Source: Rhizobium sp. CG5 (GTDB lineage: Bacteria; Pseudomonadota; Alphaproteobacteria; Rhizobiales; Rhizobiaceae). Taken from it: a DNA stretch of 64,000 nucleotides. The notes under the pieces are model-generated. The model saw only the letters and a list, made by a program, of their open reading frames with translations, was not told the origin of the DNA and did not search any database. Each line of letters starts with the position of its first letter. The stretch's first letter is position 1. The DNA lies in assembly GCF_023701945.1 (NCBI RefSeq), contig NZ_JABAEF010000001.1:248001-312000 (forward strand), read 5' to 3'. Below are positions 42,384-50,947 of this stretch, piece by piece. Made by a program: the position numbers and the translations under genes.

Positions 42384-43849
42384 CCCTGATTGTCACCGAA
42401 GTATCAGAACTGGTCTTTGCCATAGAGCGGGCACGGGCGATGTACGATCAGGGAGACGTGCAAGACGCCCTGATGCTGTCGACGACCGTGTACGAGCAGG
42501 CCAAGGCGGCGGCGCTGGCTGCGACGAAGGTGAAGGCCTCGCGCAAGCTGATCGACAAGGCGCGGCGTATGCAGGCCGATGCACTCAAGATCGAAAGCCT
42601 GTGCTATGTCGCCATGGCCGACGTGGTCGACGAGGCGCAGGCCAAGGGGCAGATCGCCCGGCGAGGCCGCCCCAAAAACATTTCCGATGAAAATGTTTTC
42701 ACGTTTGAAGATGTCGGTCTGGATCCCGGCCATTTGCACCAGGCGCGCCAGCTGCGCAACGCCGAGCGGGCCGAGCCGGGCTTTATCGAACGCGCTGTGG
42801 AAGCGCGGATCGACGAGGGGTTTGAACCCTCGCGCGCCAGCCTGAAACAGGCGGCCGGGCATGCCATCGGCACCAAATCAGCGACCAAAGAGGATCGCGG
42901 CGACGATCTTTATGAAACGCCGATCGAGGCGATGCGCACGCTGCTGGCGCTGGAAAGCTTTTCCGCCGCGGTGAAGGAACCCTCGGTCGGGCGCGGCGCC
43001 ATTCTGCGGCCTCTGGAGGACGCAGGCTATGATGTCGTGATCTCCGACCTGGTGGATCGCGGCACGGCGACCCGGCACGGCGAATGCCATGCGGTGGGCG
43101 ATTTCCTGACCTCGCAGCCCGGCGAAACGCTCGGGCTTGATATCGTCACCAATCCGCCCTTCGGCATTGCCAATGCCTATATCGCCCATGCGCTGAAAGC
43201 CCATCAGCCGCGCAAGATGGCCATGCTGCTCAACTTCAACTTTGCCGCCGGATTCGACGATGCCGACCGGGTCTTCGTCATGGAGACCTGCCCGCCGAGC
43301 CGCATCTATCTGTTTTCCCGGCGCCTGCCAATGATGCATCGCGACGGATGGCAGGGCAACAAGGCCTCCAGCCAGATGAACACGGCCTGGTTCGTCTGGG
43401 AGCGCAACGACGACGGCAGCTATGGCGAGGGTTATCCGAAGCTGATCCGGGTGGACTGGGAGCGGTTCAAGACGGCCGAGCCGCTTTTGCCAGGCGCCGG
43501 CGGCCATGTCGGGCCGATGCTGTTTGCCAATGACCTCGACGAGGATTTCACGCGGGAAACGCCGCGCAAGACGATTGATGAGCGGGTCAGCGAGGAACTT
43601 CATCGCGCCATCGCATGGGTCGGTCAGCACCAGGACTTCGATATGCCGAGCTTTCGGCGCGGCGTCGCCGTCCGGACCCTCGTCGCAAATGCTCTGATCG
43701 ACGACATGGTGGCCAGCGGCATTATCGAGCCGCGCGGCGACGGGACATGGTTTCTGACGGCGCAGGGCATCCACTATCTGGCCAATGGCTGGGCGGCTGA
43801 TGCGGTCAACGCTGCGAAACGCCAAACGGTTGGCGAGGTGGCGGCATGA
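42380..43849 (+). CDS. Fusion of helical module and N6-adenine DNA methyltransferase
   Basis: A 489-residue protein. Residues 1-165 repeat the helical module of the preceding gene. Residues 175-380 are a class I SAM-dependent methyltransferase with EPSVGRG (200-206, SAM-binding glycine loop) and the NPPF catalytic motif at 258-261 (DIVTNPPFGIANAYI), typical of N6-adenine methylation. It may protect phage DNA from host restriction. The C-terminal ~100 residues contain an HTH-like segment (FRRGVAVRTLVANALIDDMVASG). Confidence 0.8.
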   Translation: MTLIVTEVSELVFAIERARAMYDQGDVQDALMLSTTVYEQAKAAALAATKVKASRKLIDKARRMQADALKIESLCYVAMADVVDEAQAKGQIARRGRPKNISDENVFTFEDVGLDPGHLHQARQLRNAERAEPGFIERAVEARIDEGFEPSRASLKQAAGHAIGTKSATKEDRGDDLYETPIEAMRTLLALESFSAAVKEPSVGRGAILRPLEDAGYDVVISDLVDRGTATRHGECHAVGDFLTSQPGETLGLDIVTNPPFGIANAYIAHALKAHQPRKMAMLLNFNFAAGFDDADRVFVMETCPPSRIYLFSRRLPMMHRDGWQGNKASSQMNTAWFVWERNDDGSYGEGYPKLIRVDWERFKTAEPLLPGAGGHVGPMLFANDLDEDFTRETPRKTIDERVSEELHRAIAWVGQHQDFDMPSFRRGVAVRTLVANALIDDMVASGIIEPRGDGTWFLTAQGIHYLANGWAADAVNAAKRQTVGEVAA

Positions 43850-44157
43850 CCATCGACCTTTCGCCCTCCATGCTGAAATTCTTCCTGCAGGCCAATGTGG
43901 GCCATGCCGGCAATGTGGCGGCGCGGTTGCCACCCGCCCGGCGGACCGAAGACAAGGATCGCCGCAACGCCGAAAAGGGTCGCAAGACCGATTTGCGCAT
44001 CAAGGCAAAGGTCAGCCGCGACGAGTTCGACGCCGCCTGGGCGGGACGATTGACGAAAGCCGCACCTCGCGAACGGCTATGGCTGGCGCTGGGCGTCGAT
44101 ACCGTGACGATGCAGATCCTGCTGACCGACGACGGCGGACAGGAGGATCGCCCATGA
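43846..44157 (+). CDS. Hypothetical phage protein
   Basis: A 103-residue, basic protein (RRTEDKDRRNAEKGRKTDLRIKAK in the middle) with no recognised fold. It is joined to both neighbours by ATGA overlaps, so it is part of the early operon. Function unknown. Confidence 0.6.
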   Translation: MTIDLSPSMLKFFLQANVGHAGNVAARLPPARRTEDKDRRNAEKGRKTDLRIKAKVSRDEFDAAWAGRLTKAAPRERLWLALGVDTVTMQILLTDDGGQEDRP

Positions 44158-44438
44158 AACCGCAGGTCGATCGCGCGCTGCTGGCCGCTCATGTCCGGCA
44201 ATGGCTTTCCGAAAACGGCAAATCCTACCGCATCGCCGCGGCGGAATTCCCCATCCTCAACCCCGCCATGCTGTCTAGGGCCTGCTCCGAACAGGTCTTG
44301 AGCGTCGAAAGCTTTCTCGCGCTGTGCTGCGTCGTCGGGCTTCAGCCGATGGACTATCTGCGCGGCAATGGCGAGGCAAAACAGAGTGTTACAGCAATTG
44401 GCAAACGTGAAACATCGTTTGCGGATGGGAATTTTTGA
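44154..44438 (+). CDS. Small HTH-like phage protein
   Basis: A 94-residue protein whose residues 10-65 (HVRQWLSENGKSYRIAAAEFPILNPAMLSRACSEQVLSVESFLALCCVVGLQ) have the spacing of a Cro-type helix-turn-helix. It is probably a transcriptional regulator of the rightward operon. AGGAGG precedes its ATG. Its TGA overlaps the methyltransferase start. Confidence 0.6.
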   Translation: MKPQVDRALLAAHVRQWLSENGKSYRIAAAEFPILNPAMLSRACSEQVLSVESFLALCCVVGLQPMDYLRGNGEAKQSVTAIGKRETSFADGNF

Positions 44439-45934
44439 TGATCACCTATGGCTCCGTCTGCTCCGGCATCGAGGCGGCCAGCATGGCCTGGCATCCGCTC
44501 GGCTGGAAGCCGGCCTTCTTTTCCGAGATCGAAGCGTTTCCGAGCGCCGTGCTCGCCCATCACTACGGCTCCAACCTGCCCGGCGAGCCGCTATCGACCA
44601 ACGGGGTGCCCAATCATGGCGACTTCACCAAAATCCCGGCCAGCGCCGGCCCAATCGACCTTCTTGTTGGAGGAACACCATGCCAGTCTTTCTCGGTCGC
44701 GGGAAAGCGCCTCGGACTGGATGATCCGCGCGGCAACCTCGCCCTCGAATATCTCGCATTGGCTCGCCGTCTTGGCGCCCGCTGGTTCGTCTGGGAAAAT
44801 GTGCCCGGCGTCATTTCCTCTGTCACAGATGAAGAGGACGGTGAAAGCGGTGTTCGATCCGGTCTTGAAGGCCGCGAAGCCGGAGACGAATGGATTGAGG
44901 AAAGCGATTTTGCAACCTTTCTCTCATTCGTTCGGGAATGCGGGTATGGGTTCGCCTACCGCGTTCTTGACGCTCAATATGTCCGAGTGGACGGCTTTGG
45001 GCGGGCTGTGCCCCAGCGACGACGGCGTGTGTTCGTTGTCGGATATCTTGGAGACTGGCGACGTGCCGCAGCGGTATTACTTGAGCCCGAAGGCCTGCGC
45101 TGGGATCCTGCGCCGTGCCGACAAGCGGGGAAAGGTGTTGCCGGAGCCGTTGCGGCGAGCACTGGCCGCTGTGGCAGAACAGACGATCCCGAACGCGGAA
45201 AGCTGATCGCGGTCGGCTATGGCGGCGGCAACACGAGCGGAGCGATCGACGTCTCGACGGCTCTGACGGCTCATGGTCACCGAATCGATTTCGAAGTCGA
45301 GACCTTTATTGCCGGTCCTGTCTCGCCGCCGCTGACGCGCAATCCCTATGGCGACCATGAAGCCCGCGAAGACCTGCTGGTTGCCCATACCCTGAAGGGT
45401 GAAGGCTTCGATGCTTCCGAGGATAGCACGGGGCGCGGCACGCCGATCGTGCCGGTGGTGGCCATTGCCATTCATTCCGATGCGCTTGGCAGAGATGGCA
45501 TAGCGCGATCAGACAGCCTTGACGCCGCAGGCGCGTCCCGTAAGCGCGATGCTGGCGCGGGTATCATTGAAGACGGCTCTGTCTATCATCTGATGGCCAA
45601 TACCCAACCTCACGCCGTCGCCTTTGCCCATCAGGCGGGCGGCAAGCAGACGACGCTGGGCTACAGCGACGACGGCACGGTGCAGACGCTTTCGGCGCAC
45701 CAGACGCCGGCCATCGCACAGCCCTGGGCCGTGCGCCGCCTGACGCCGCGCGAATGCGAGCGGCTGCAGGGCTTTCCCGACGATTTCACCAATGTGCCGT
45801 GGAACGGCAAAGCACAGGCCAGCGATGGGCCGCGCTACAAGGCGCTGGGCAATTCCATGGCCGTCAATGTCATGCGCTGGATCGGCACCCGCATCGACCT
45901 GATGGAACGGCTGATTGCGGAGGGCCGGGTATGA
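44438..45934 (+). CDS. C5-cytosine DNA methyltransferase (phage-encoded)
   Basis: A 498-residue enzyme that should add a methyl group to carbon 5 of cytosine. Motifs are YGSVCSGIEAASMAW (I, SAM binding), GGTPCQSFSVAG (IV, nucleophile Cys82), VWENVPGV (VI, Glu120) and GRAVPQRRRRVFVVGYL (VIII). The C-terminal PRECERLQGFPDDF and GNSMAVNVMRWIG are motifs IX and X. A long target-recognition stretch lies between about 215 and 405. Together with the adenine methylase it suggests anti-restriction. Start ATG 44438 overlaps the previous stop. Confidence 0.9.
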   Translation: MITYGSVCSGIEAASMAWHPLGWKPAFFSEIEAFPSAVLAHHYGSNLPGEPLSTNGVPNHGDFTKIPASAGPIDLLVGGTPCQSFSVAGKRLGLDDPRGNLALEYLALARRLGARWFVWENVPGVISSVTDEEDGESGVRSGLEGREAGDEWIEESDFATFLSFVRECGYGFAYRVLDAQYVRVDGFGRAVPQRRRRVFVVGYLGDWRRAAAVLLEPEGLRWDPAPCRQAGKGVAGAVAASTGRCGRTDDPERGKLIAVGYGGGNTSGAIDVSTALTAHGHRIDFEVETFIAGPVSPPLTRNPYGDHEAREDLLVAHTLKGEGFDASEDSTGRGTPIVPVVAIAIHSDALGRDGIARSDSLDAAGASRKRDAGAGIIEDGSVYHLMANTQPHAVAFAHQAGGKQTTLGYSDDGTVQTLSAHQTPAIAQPWAVRRLTPRECERLQGFPDDFTNVPWNGKAQASDGPRYKALGNSMAVNVMRWIGTRIDLMERLIAEGRV

Positions 45935-47130
45935 GCCATGACGCGACCAATTGGGCCATCAAGCAGCGCGGTCTGAAGCCGGCCGTAAAAATGGTGTTGT
46001 GGCATCTGGCCGACCGGCATCATCCCGACAATGGCTGTTTTCCAAGCCAGGATACACTGGCGTATGACGCCGAAGTGCCTAAATCCACGCTCAACGTCTA
46101 TCTCGACGAGCTGGAAAGACTTGGCCTGATCGCCAGGGAGCGGCGGCGGCAGAAGGGCAGCCAGAAGCAGGAACGGACGCGCTATTACTTCTCTTTCGAG
46201 CCCGAATTCGAGCAGTTTTCAACGCCAAAACCGTGTCCAGAAACTGGACACGGAAACGGGGAAGCCGAGTCCAGAAATGACGAAAAGCCGAGTCCAGAAA
46301 ATGGCGAAAGCCGAGTCCAGAATCTGGACAGTAACCCTGTAAGGGAACCAGTAAGAGAACCAGTAAGCTTGAGAGAGAGCGTGAGCGAGCTGGAAGGGCA
46401 GGAGGATCGCAAACGGATCGAACACGGCTTCAAGCGGTGGTATCCGACCTGGCCGAGCTATGTGAGCGACAGCCAGCCCGCGGCGAGCAAGGCGTGGTTC
46501 GGGCTGTCGAGCGACGAGCGGGTGGCAGCGGCGGCGGGAACCGAGGCCTATCTGGCGGCGGTGAAGGCATCGGGCCGTAAGCTGATCTGCTCGGCAGGCG
46601 TCTATCTGACCGAAAAACGCTGGGAGAAGCTGCCGGCCGTGAAAGCGCAGGCTGCGGCGCCCGTGGTGTCCAACGCCTATAGCCGGCCGTGGATGGGGCA
46701 GCATTTCGCAGGGCTTGCAACGCCGATGCGCAGGCTGTTCTGGACGCCGCTGGAAGAGCAGATTATCCGCGACAAGCCGGACAAGCGCGACGTCATGTGG
46801 CGCGACAAATGCCTGAAGCAGGGTTGGCCCGACGTGACGAAGCTGCACGACAAGGCGGCCGAATTCCGAGGCGTGATCGTGGCAAGCGACGTGGCAGAAG
46901 CGTCTGCGGGCTTTGTCGCGGTCAAGGTCGGCAGCGAGGTCTGGGACGCCTGGAGGCGGCTGCACCATGCCAATCAATGGCCCTTCGTGCCCGATCCCGG
47001 CAAGCTCGAATACGTCCAGTTTCCACCGATCGACGAGACAGAGCACGATCTCGACCACGCCGTGGCCGAGGCCGTGGCACGGTTTCACCAGGTGCTGAAG
47101 GCAGCGAGGAACGACGATGATGCAGCATAG
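45931..47130 (+). CDS. Lambda-O-like replication initiation protein (HTH + central linker)
   Basis: A 399-residue protein with an N-terminal winged helix domain: AVKMVLWHLADRHHPDNGCFPSQDTLAYDAEVPKSTLNVYLDELERLGLI. A low-complexity linker (about residues 95-145) follows, then a conserved C-terminal domain. Its gene carries direct and inverted repeats in the linker region, which is where lambda O places its origin iterons. The protein probably binds these repeats and loads the host helicase. It overlaps the methyltransferase by 4 bp and the NusG-like gene by 14 bp. Confidence 0.75.
   Translation: MSHDATNWAIKQRGLKPAVKMVLWHLADRHHPDNGCFPSQDTLAYDAEVPKSTLNVYLDELERLGLIARERRRQKGSQKQERTRYYFSFEPEFEQFSTPKPCPETGHGNGEAESRNDEKPSPENGESRVQNLDSNPVREPVREPVSLRESVSELEGQEDRKRIEHGFKRWYPTWPSYVSDSQPAASKAWFGLSSDERVAAAAGTEAYLAAVKASGRKLICSAGVYLTEKRWEKLPAVKAQAAAPVVSNAYSRPWMGQHFAGLATPMRRLFWTPLEEQIIRDKPDKRDVMWRDKCLKQGWPDVTKLHDKAAEFRGVIVASDVAEASAGFVAVKVGSEVWDAWRRLHHANQWPFVPDPGKLEYVQFPPIDETEHDLDHAVAEAVARFHQVLKAARNDDDAA
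46231..46362 (+). repeat. Candidate phage replication origin (iterons inside the O-like gene)
   Basis: Copies of GTCCAGAA cluster here. A palindrome with 10-bp arms (CCGTGTCCAG, AAA, CTGGACACGG) lies at 46231-46253. Direct copies of AAGCCGAGTCCAGAA start at 46262, 46285 and 46308, exactly 23 bp apart. The last runs into a second palindrome (GTCCAG, AAT, CTGGAC, 46315-46329). Two 12-bp repeats GTAAG[G/A]GAACCA follow at 46339 and 46351. They encode the protein's linker, as in lambda ori. Confidence 0.7.
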
Positions 47131-47782
47131 ACGAGGCGATATCGACGGGCCTGTGATCGAGATCCGCGACTATGCGGTGTTCAAGCGCGAAAAGGCGATC
47201 AGCGAGAATGCGATTCGCATCCACAATATCGGCATGGCCAGCCGGCGAATCGCTGACGATTATCCGGACCTTGCGGCGTGGTTTTGCCTGCGGGTGAAGC
47301 CTCGGACCGACTTCGTTGTGGAAAAAGCATTGGCTGATGCTGGTGTGCATTGCCTTGTTGCAACCCGCAAAGGCGACAAGATTGTCAAGCGGCACCGCAT
47401 CATTCCCTCTCCGATGCTACCCGTTCTGCCTGGTTATGTGATGGTGAGATGTGTTCCGCACGTCGCAGCCATGGCTGGTCTGAGAAGGTTTGACAATGTG
47501 GTCGACGTGGTCGGCGGCGCTGAGACACCCTATCGCGTACCCATGAAATTCGTCAGCAAATTCATAGAGAAGGCCAGCAATGGCGAATATGATTACCGGC
47601 CACCATCGGCCATGGTCTATCACCTTGGCGAAGCCGTGCGAGTGGTCGATGGGCCGTTTGCATCCTTCAATGGAGCAGTGGTCGAGATGGGCACGATTCG
47701 AAACCGGATCAAGGTCGATGTGGATATCTTCGGGCGATTGACGCCAGTCGAATTAGATATTGCGCAGATCGAAAAAGTATGA
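47117..47782 (+). CDS. NusG-like transcription antitermination/elongation factor
   Basis: A 221-residue protein. Its first 50 residues are a leader, followed by a NusG N-terminal domain with AAWFCLRVKPRTDFVVEKALADAGVHCLVATRKG and LPGYVMVRCV, then a KOW domain (GEAVRVVDGPFASFNGAVVEMG) at about 170-200. NusG relatives bind RNA polymerase and change pausing or termination. A phage-encoded paralogue just upstream of HNH and the late genes fits a late-gene antiterminator. ATG at 47117 is followed by a second at 47120. Confidence 0.8.
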   Translation: MMQHRRGDIDGPVIEIRDYAVFKREKAISENAIRIHNIGMASRRIADDYPDLAAWFCLRVKPRTDFVVEKALADAGVHCLVATRKGDKIVKRHRIIPSPMLPVLPGYVMVRCVPHVAAMAGLRRFDNVVDVVGGAETPYRVPMKFVSKFIEKASNGEYDYRPPSAMVYHLGEAVRVVDGPFASFNGAVVEMGTIRNRIKVDVDIFGRLTPVELDIAQIEKV

Positions 47783-47797
47783 GTACAAATCTGCCCA

Positions 47798-47997
47798 CGG
47801 ATAATCCTATGATCCTGATTGCGAGCCTTTGAGCCGACGGCATTGACCGGGAGCGAGTGAAGCGAAAGCTTCCAGGTGGGTACGCCGATAGGACCCCGCC
47901 CTGACAGTCTCGACGAGAGACGCCGATTCAGGGCCAGTGCGAAAGCTATGCCCGATAGACTGAGACGATGACAGGCGGCCGAGAGGTCGCCTTTTGT
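47798..47997 (+). ncRNA. Structured intergenic RNA candidate between the NusG-like gene and late genes
   Basis: This gap holds no convincing protein gene but several nested stems. GAAGC-GAAA-GCTTC lies at 47859-47872. GCCCTGA (47898-47904) pairs with TCAGGGC (47928-47934) and encloses GTCTC/GAGAC (47907-47921). CTAT/ATAG follows near 47947, then a terminator hairpin. The GNRA loop and nested pairing are typical of functional RNA. It may be an antitermination site or a small phage RNA. I do not match it to a named family. Confidence 0.5.
47973..47996 (+). terminator. Rho-independent terminator before the HNH gene
   Basis: An 8-bp stem (AGGCGGCC, GGTCGCCT, one G-T pair) with a GAGA loop is followed by TTTTGTGTTCTT. 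It ends the structured region and lies 13-17 bp before the HNH start, so late transcription would have to pass it, possibly using the upstream NusG-like factor. Confidence 0.75.
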
Positions 47998-48008
47998 GTT
48001 CTTAAGAT

Positions 48009-48413
48009 ATGAAACGCGCGAAACAGTTCAGACCTGCCGGCGCACCATCCCGCAAGGAACAGAAGCAAGAGGCTGATCGCTGGCGTGGCAATGCGGCCGA
48101 TCGTGGTTACAACCATCGTTGGGGCAAGGCGCGGCTGACCCATCTGGCACGCTCACCCCTCTGCATCGGATGCGATGCTGAAGGCCTGACTGTCCCGGCA
48201 ACCGTCGTCGATCACGTCGATCCGCATCATGGCGATCCCGACAAGTTCTGGGATACCAGCATGTGGCAGTCCTGCTGCAAGTGGCATCACGACAGCGTCA
48301 AGCAACGGCTCGAAGCGCTATATGCTCGGCGGCAGTGCACCTTGACCGACCTCTGGCTCAACAGCCCCCTGGCGATCGCCACCGCCCAGGGCATGCGATG
48401 CGACGAGGCCTAG
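48009..48413 (+). CDS. HNH endonuclease (packaging-associated)
   Basis: A 134-residue HNH nuclease with CIGCD and CCKWH zinc-binding cysteine pairs. The catalytic core is TVVDHVDPHHGDPDKFWDTSMWQSCCKWHHDSVKQ. HNH genes directly before P27-type terminase small subunits are needed for cos cleavage in HK97-like phages. The ATG follows the terminator closely. Confidence 0.85.
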   Translation: MKRAKQFRPAGAPSRKEQKQEADRWRGNAADRGYNHRWGKARLTHLARSPLCIGCDAEGLTVPATVVDHVDPHHGDPDKFWDTSMWQSCCKWHHDSVKQRLEALYARRQCTLTDLWLNSPLAIATAQGMRCDEA

Positions 48414-48429
48414 CCCTCAGCGGACGGCC

Positions 48430-48515
48430 GGGGGGGGGGTCAAAAGTCCCCAGACCCTCGGATTAGGACCGGCGGTCTCACACACAAAAAAGTGGCGCGA
48501 TATTTTGGGCGATAT
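48430..48515. other. Candidate packaging (cos) region
   Basis: The 166-bp gap between the HNH and TerS genes contains a run of ten G (48430-48439), a palindrome GACCGGCGGTC (48467-48477), and GCGATAT repeated 12 bp apart (48497, 48509). In HK97-like phages the cos site lies near these genes. No direct proof is possible from sequence alone. Confidence 0.4.
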
Positions 48516-48579
48516 CTTTTTTTCTGGGACCGATGTCGGGGGATGGGGCGGGTGTCTGACAACGGATGAGTGATCGATC

Positions 48580-49209
48580 ATGGGACGGCGCAAGGATGAT
48601 CCGCTGCTGCAGGCGGCCAAAGGCTTTCCTGGCCGACGTCGTGGCAAGGTCGAAACGGAGATCGAAGCCGCGGCGCAGGCCGCAGAGGCGATGCCGGCCA
48701 CGGCCGACAATCCGTTCCCGATACCGGACGTTTTCCTGAAGGCGCCGGTCTACTGGGGCGAGGCGATCCGGGTGTGGAAGGAAAAGGCGGAGGTGCTGCG
48801 GGCCGCAGGCCGGCGCCGACCTGGTTATCGGCACACGCTGGCGCGCTACTGCATGTGGACCCAGTTCTTTTTTTCCGCCGGCGAACAGTTGCGCCGCGAT
48901 CTGCCTCGCGGCGGGGCATCGATCAAGGTGAAGAAGGGCGACGGCGAGACCGTGATCCGCACTCATCCGAACATCGACTTCATGGCCAAGGCCGAATCGG
49001 CGCTGCGGCTGCTCGATGCAGAGTTCGGTTTTACGCCAGTGCGCGACCAGGACCTGGTGCGAACCGAAAGCTTCAACGCCGGACAGGGCAAGTTGCCGCT
49101 CGGCGGAACGCATCCGGCCTCACGGCAGAGTCAGCCAGTCGAGCAGAACGATCCGATGGACATGATGAACAGCGCGGACAGCCCGCCACCGGGCGCGCGC
49201 CCGAACTAG
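48580..49209 (+). CDS. Terminase small subunit, P27 family
   Basis: A 209-residue protein that recognises phage DNA for packaging. It begins MGRRKDDPLLQAAKGFPGRRRGK, has helical core segments RHTLARYCMWTQFF, and ends FMAKAESALRLLDAEFGFTPVRDQ, the P27 signature. It has a disordered C-terminus. It lies between HNH and the large terminase, as expected. Confidence 0.88.
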   Translation: MGRRKDDPLLQAAKGFPGRRRGKVETEIEAAAQAAEAMPATADNPFPIPDVFLKAPVYWGEAIRVWKEKAEVLRAAGRRRPGYRHTLARYCMWTQFFFSAGEQLRRDLPRGGASIKVKKGDGETVIRTHPNIDFMAKAESALRLLDAEFGFTPVRDQDLVRTESFNAGQGKLPLGGTHPASRQSQPVEQNDPMDMMNSADSPPPGARPN

Positions 49210-49219
49210 GGATAGCCGC

Positions 49220-50947
49220 ATGGTCGCGCCTTATCCGCTGGCCATGCCTTATCCGGATTGGCTGGCAGACGTTGCGGACGATCCGGCCTACGAATGGGCG
49301 ATCTCGGGTTGGAACCGGGCCGCGGCCGTCGAGGGGGCATGGTTTGATCATGCCAAGGCCGATAAGGTCGTGGCACGGTGGCCGGAGATCTTCCGGCTTA
49401 CCAATGACCGGTTCAAGGGCATATCGTTCCGGCTGGTCAAGTGGCAGGAAATTACTATCCGCCTGCTGGTCGGCTGGAAAAAGCCGATCGAAGTCATTGA
49501 TCCGGCGACCCACAAGCCATCGATCGAGCACGTCCGGGTGTTCCGGCGGCTCGATTTGTGGATCCCGCGCAAGAACGGCAAGTCGGAATTCCTGGCGGCG
49601 CTGGCCGTGCTGTTCTTCGTGCTGGAAAAGGTCAACGGCGCTGAGGCCTATGTCTTCGGTCGCAATGAAGACCAGGGCCGGGTGCCGTTCGGCAAGATGC
49701 AGGACATCATCCGTGAGGCTGTCGGCCTTATGGAAGACGCGCTTGGAAACGAGCGGATCTCTCTGCATGACAAGACGATCTTCCTCAGGGAAACGACGTC
49801 GCTCTGCCAGCTCCTGACCGGAGCACCGGACGGCAAGCACGGGCGCTCGCCGACCGTCATCGTCGGCGACGAGATCCATGAATGGAAGACGCGCGACCTG
49901 GCCGACACGTTGCGCCAGGGCACCGGCGCCAGGCTGCAACCGATTGAGCTTTACGCATCGACGGCGGGCCGCAAACAGAACCGAACCGGGTTCGAATGGT
50001 TCGAAGAGTCGATGGCCATCATGCGTGACGACCTCGACGATCCGACCACGCTGGTGATCTTTTTCGGGATCGGCGAAGAGGATGACTGGACCGACGAGGC
50101 GGTGTGGCGCAAGGCCAATCCCAGCCTCGGCCTGACGCCGACACTGGATTACCTGCGGACCGAGTTCAAGAAGGCCAAGGGCCGGCCGGCGCAGGAAGCG
50201 ATCTTCCAGTGCTACCATCTCAACCGCTGGGTCGATCAGCTTTCAGGGTGGATCCCGCGTTCGAAATGGACGGCATGCGCCGGAGCTACGGGCTGGGGCG
50301 CTCTCTGGGCGGAACACAAGGGCCGCAAGGCTTATCTGGCATGCGACGTGTCGTCGACGCGAGATCTGACAGCCCTGGTGGTGGTCATTCCGCCGGACGA
50401 CACGCATAGCAAATGGGTGATCATCCCGCTTTTCTGGGTGCCTGAAGATACGCTCGATGAGCGGGCTGAACAGGACCGGCGAGTTGACTGGAAAAAATGG
50501 GTGAAGAGCGGCGCGTTGCGGACCACGCCCGGCGACAGTGTCGATCAAAGCTTTGTGCAGCAGGCGGTCACCGCTGCCTGTGGCCATTTCGATATCCTGG
50601 CATTCGGCTTCGATCCCTGGAACGCCCGCAAGCTGGCCGGCGACCTGCAGAATGACGGCATGGATGCCGAGCTGCAGATTGAAATGCGGCAGGGTCATCA
50701 GACGCTGTCAGGGCCAACCAAAGAGTTTGAGCGGTTGGTGTTTGCCGGCAAAGTCGAACACGGCGGCCATCCGGTCCTGGCCTGGATGGCTGGTCACTGC
50801 ACCGTGCGGTTCGACGTGAACCTCAACTATGTGCCCGACAAGAAAAACTCGCTCGACAAGATCGACGGAATGGTGGCTGCGGTGATGGGGCTCGGGCTGG
50901 CGATGACGACGGAAGAGCAGGAAGACGCTGCAATTGAGGTGGTTTGA
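49220..50947 (+). CDS. Terminase large subunit (Terminase_1 family)
   Basis: A 575-residue packaging ATPase and nuclease. The ATPase shows PRKNGKS at 116-122 (modified Walker A) and IVGDEIHEW (Asp217-Glu218, Walker B). The C-terminal RNase-H-like nuclease has LACDVSSTRDLTALVVV and FGFDPWNARKLAGDL, with its acidic residues. It pumps DNA into the prohead through the portal. The portal start codon follows the stop directly. Confidence 0.93.
   Translation: MVAPYPLAMPYPDWLADVADDPAYEWAISGWNRAAAVEGAWFDHAKADKVVARWPEIFRLTNDRFKGISFRLVKWQEITIRLLVGWKKPIEVIDPATHKPSIEHVRVFRRLDLWIPRKNGKSEFLAALAVLFFVLEKVNGAEAYVFGRNEDQGRVPFGKMQDIIREAVGLMEDALGNERISLHDKTIFLRETTSLCQLLTGAPDGKHGRSPTVIVGDEIHEWKTRDLADTLRQGTGARLQPIELYASTAGRKQNRTGFEWFEESMAIMRDDLDDPTTLVIFFGIGEEDDWTDEAVWRKANPSLGLTPTLDYLRTEFKKAKGRPAQEAIFQCYHLNRWVDQLSGWIPRSKWTACAGATGWGALWAEHKGRKAYLACDVSSTRDLTALVVVIPPDDTHSKWVIIPLFWVPEDTLDERAEQDRRVDWKKWVKSGALRTTPGDSVDQSFVQQAVTAACGHFDILAFGFDPWNARKLAGDLQNDGMDAELQIEMRQGHQTLSGPTKEFERLVFAGKVEHGGHPVLAWMAGHCTVRFDVNLNYVPDKKNSLDKIDGMVAAVMGLGLAMTTEEQEDAAIEVV

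Noticed and set aside
46231..46362. Repeats in the replication gene as a CRISPR or transposon trace
   Set aside because: They are in frame, few and symmetric, which fits iterons better.
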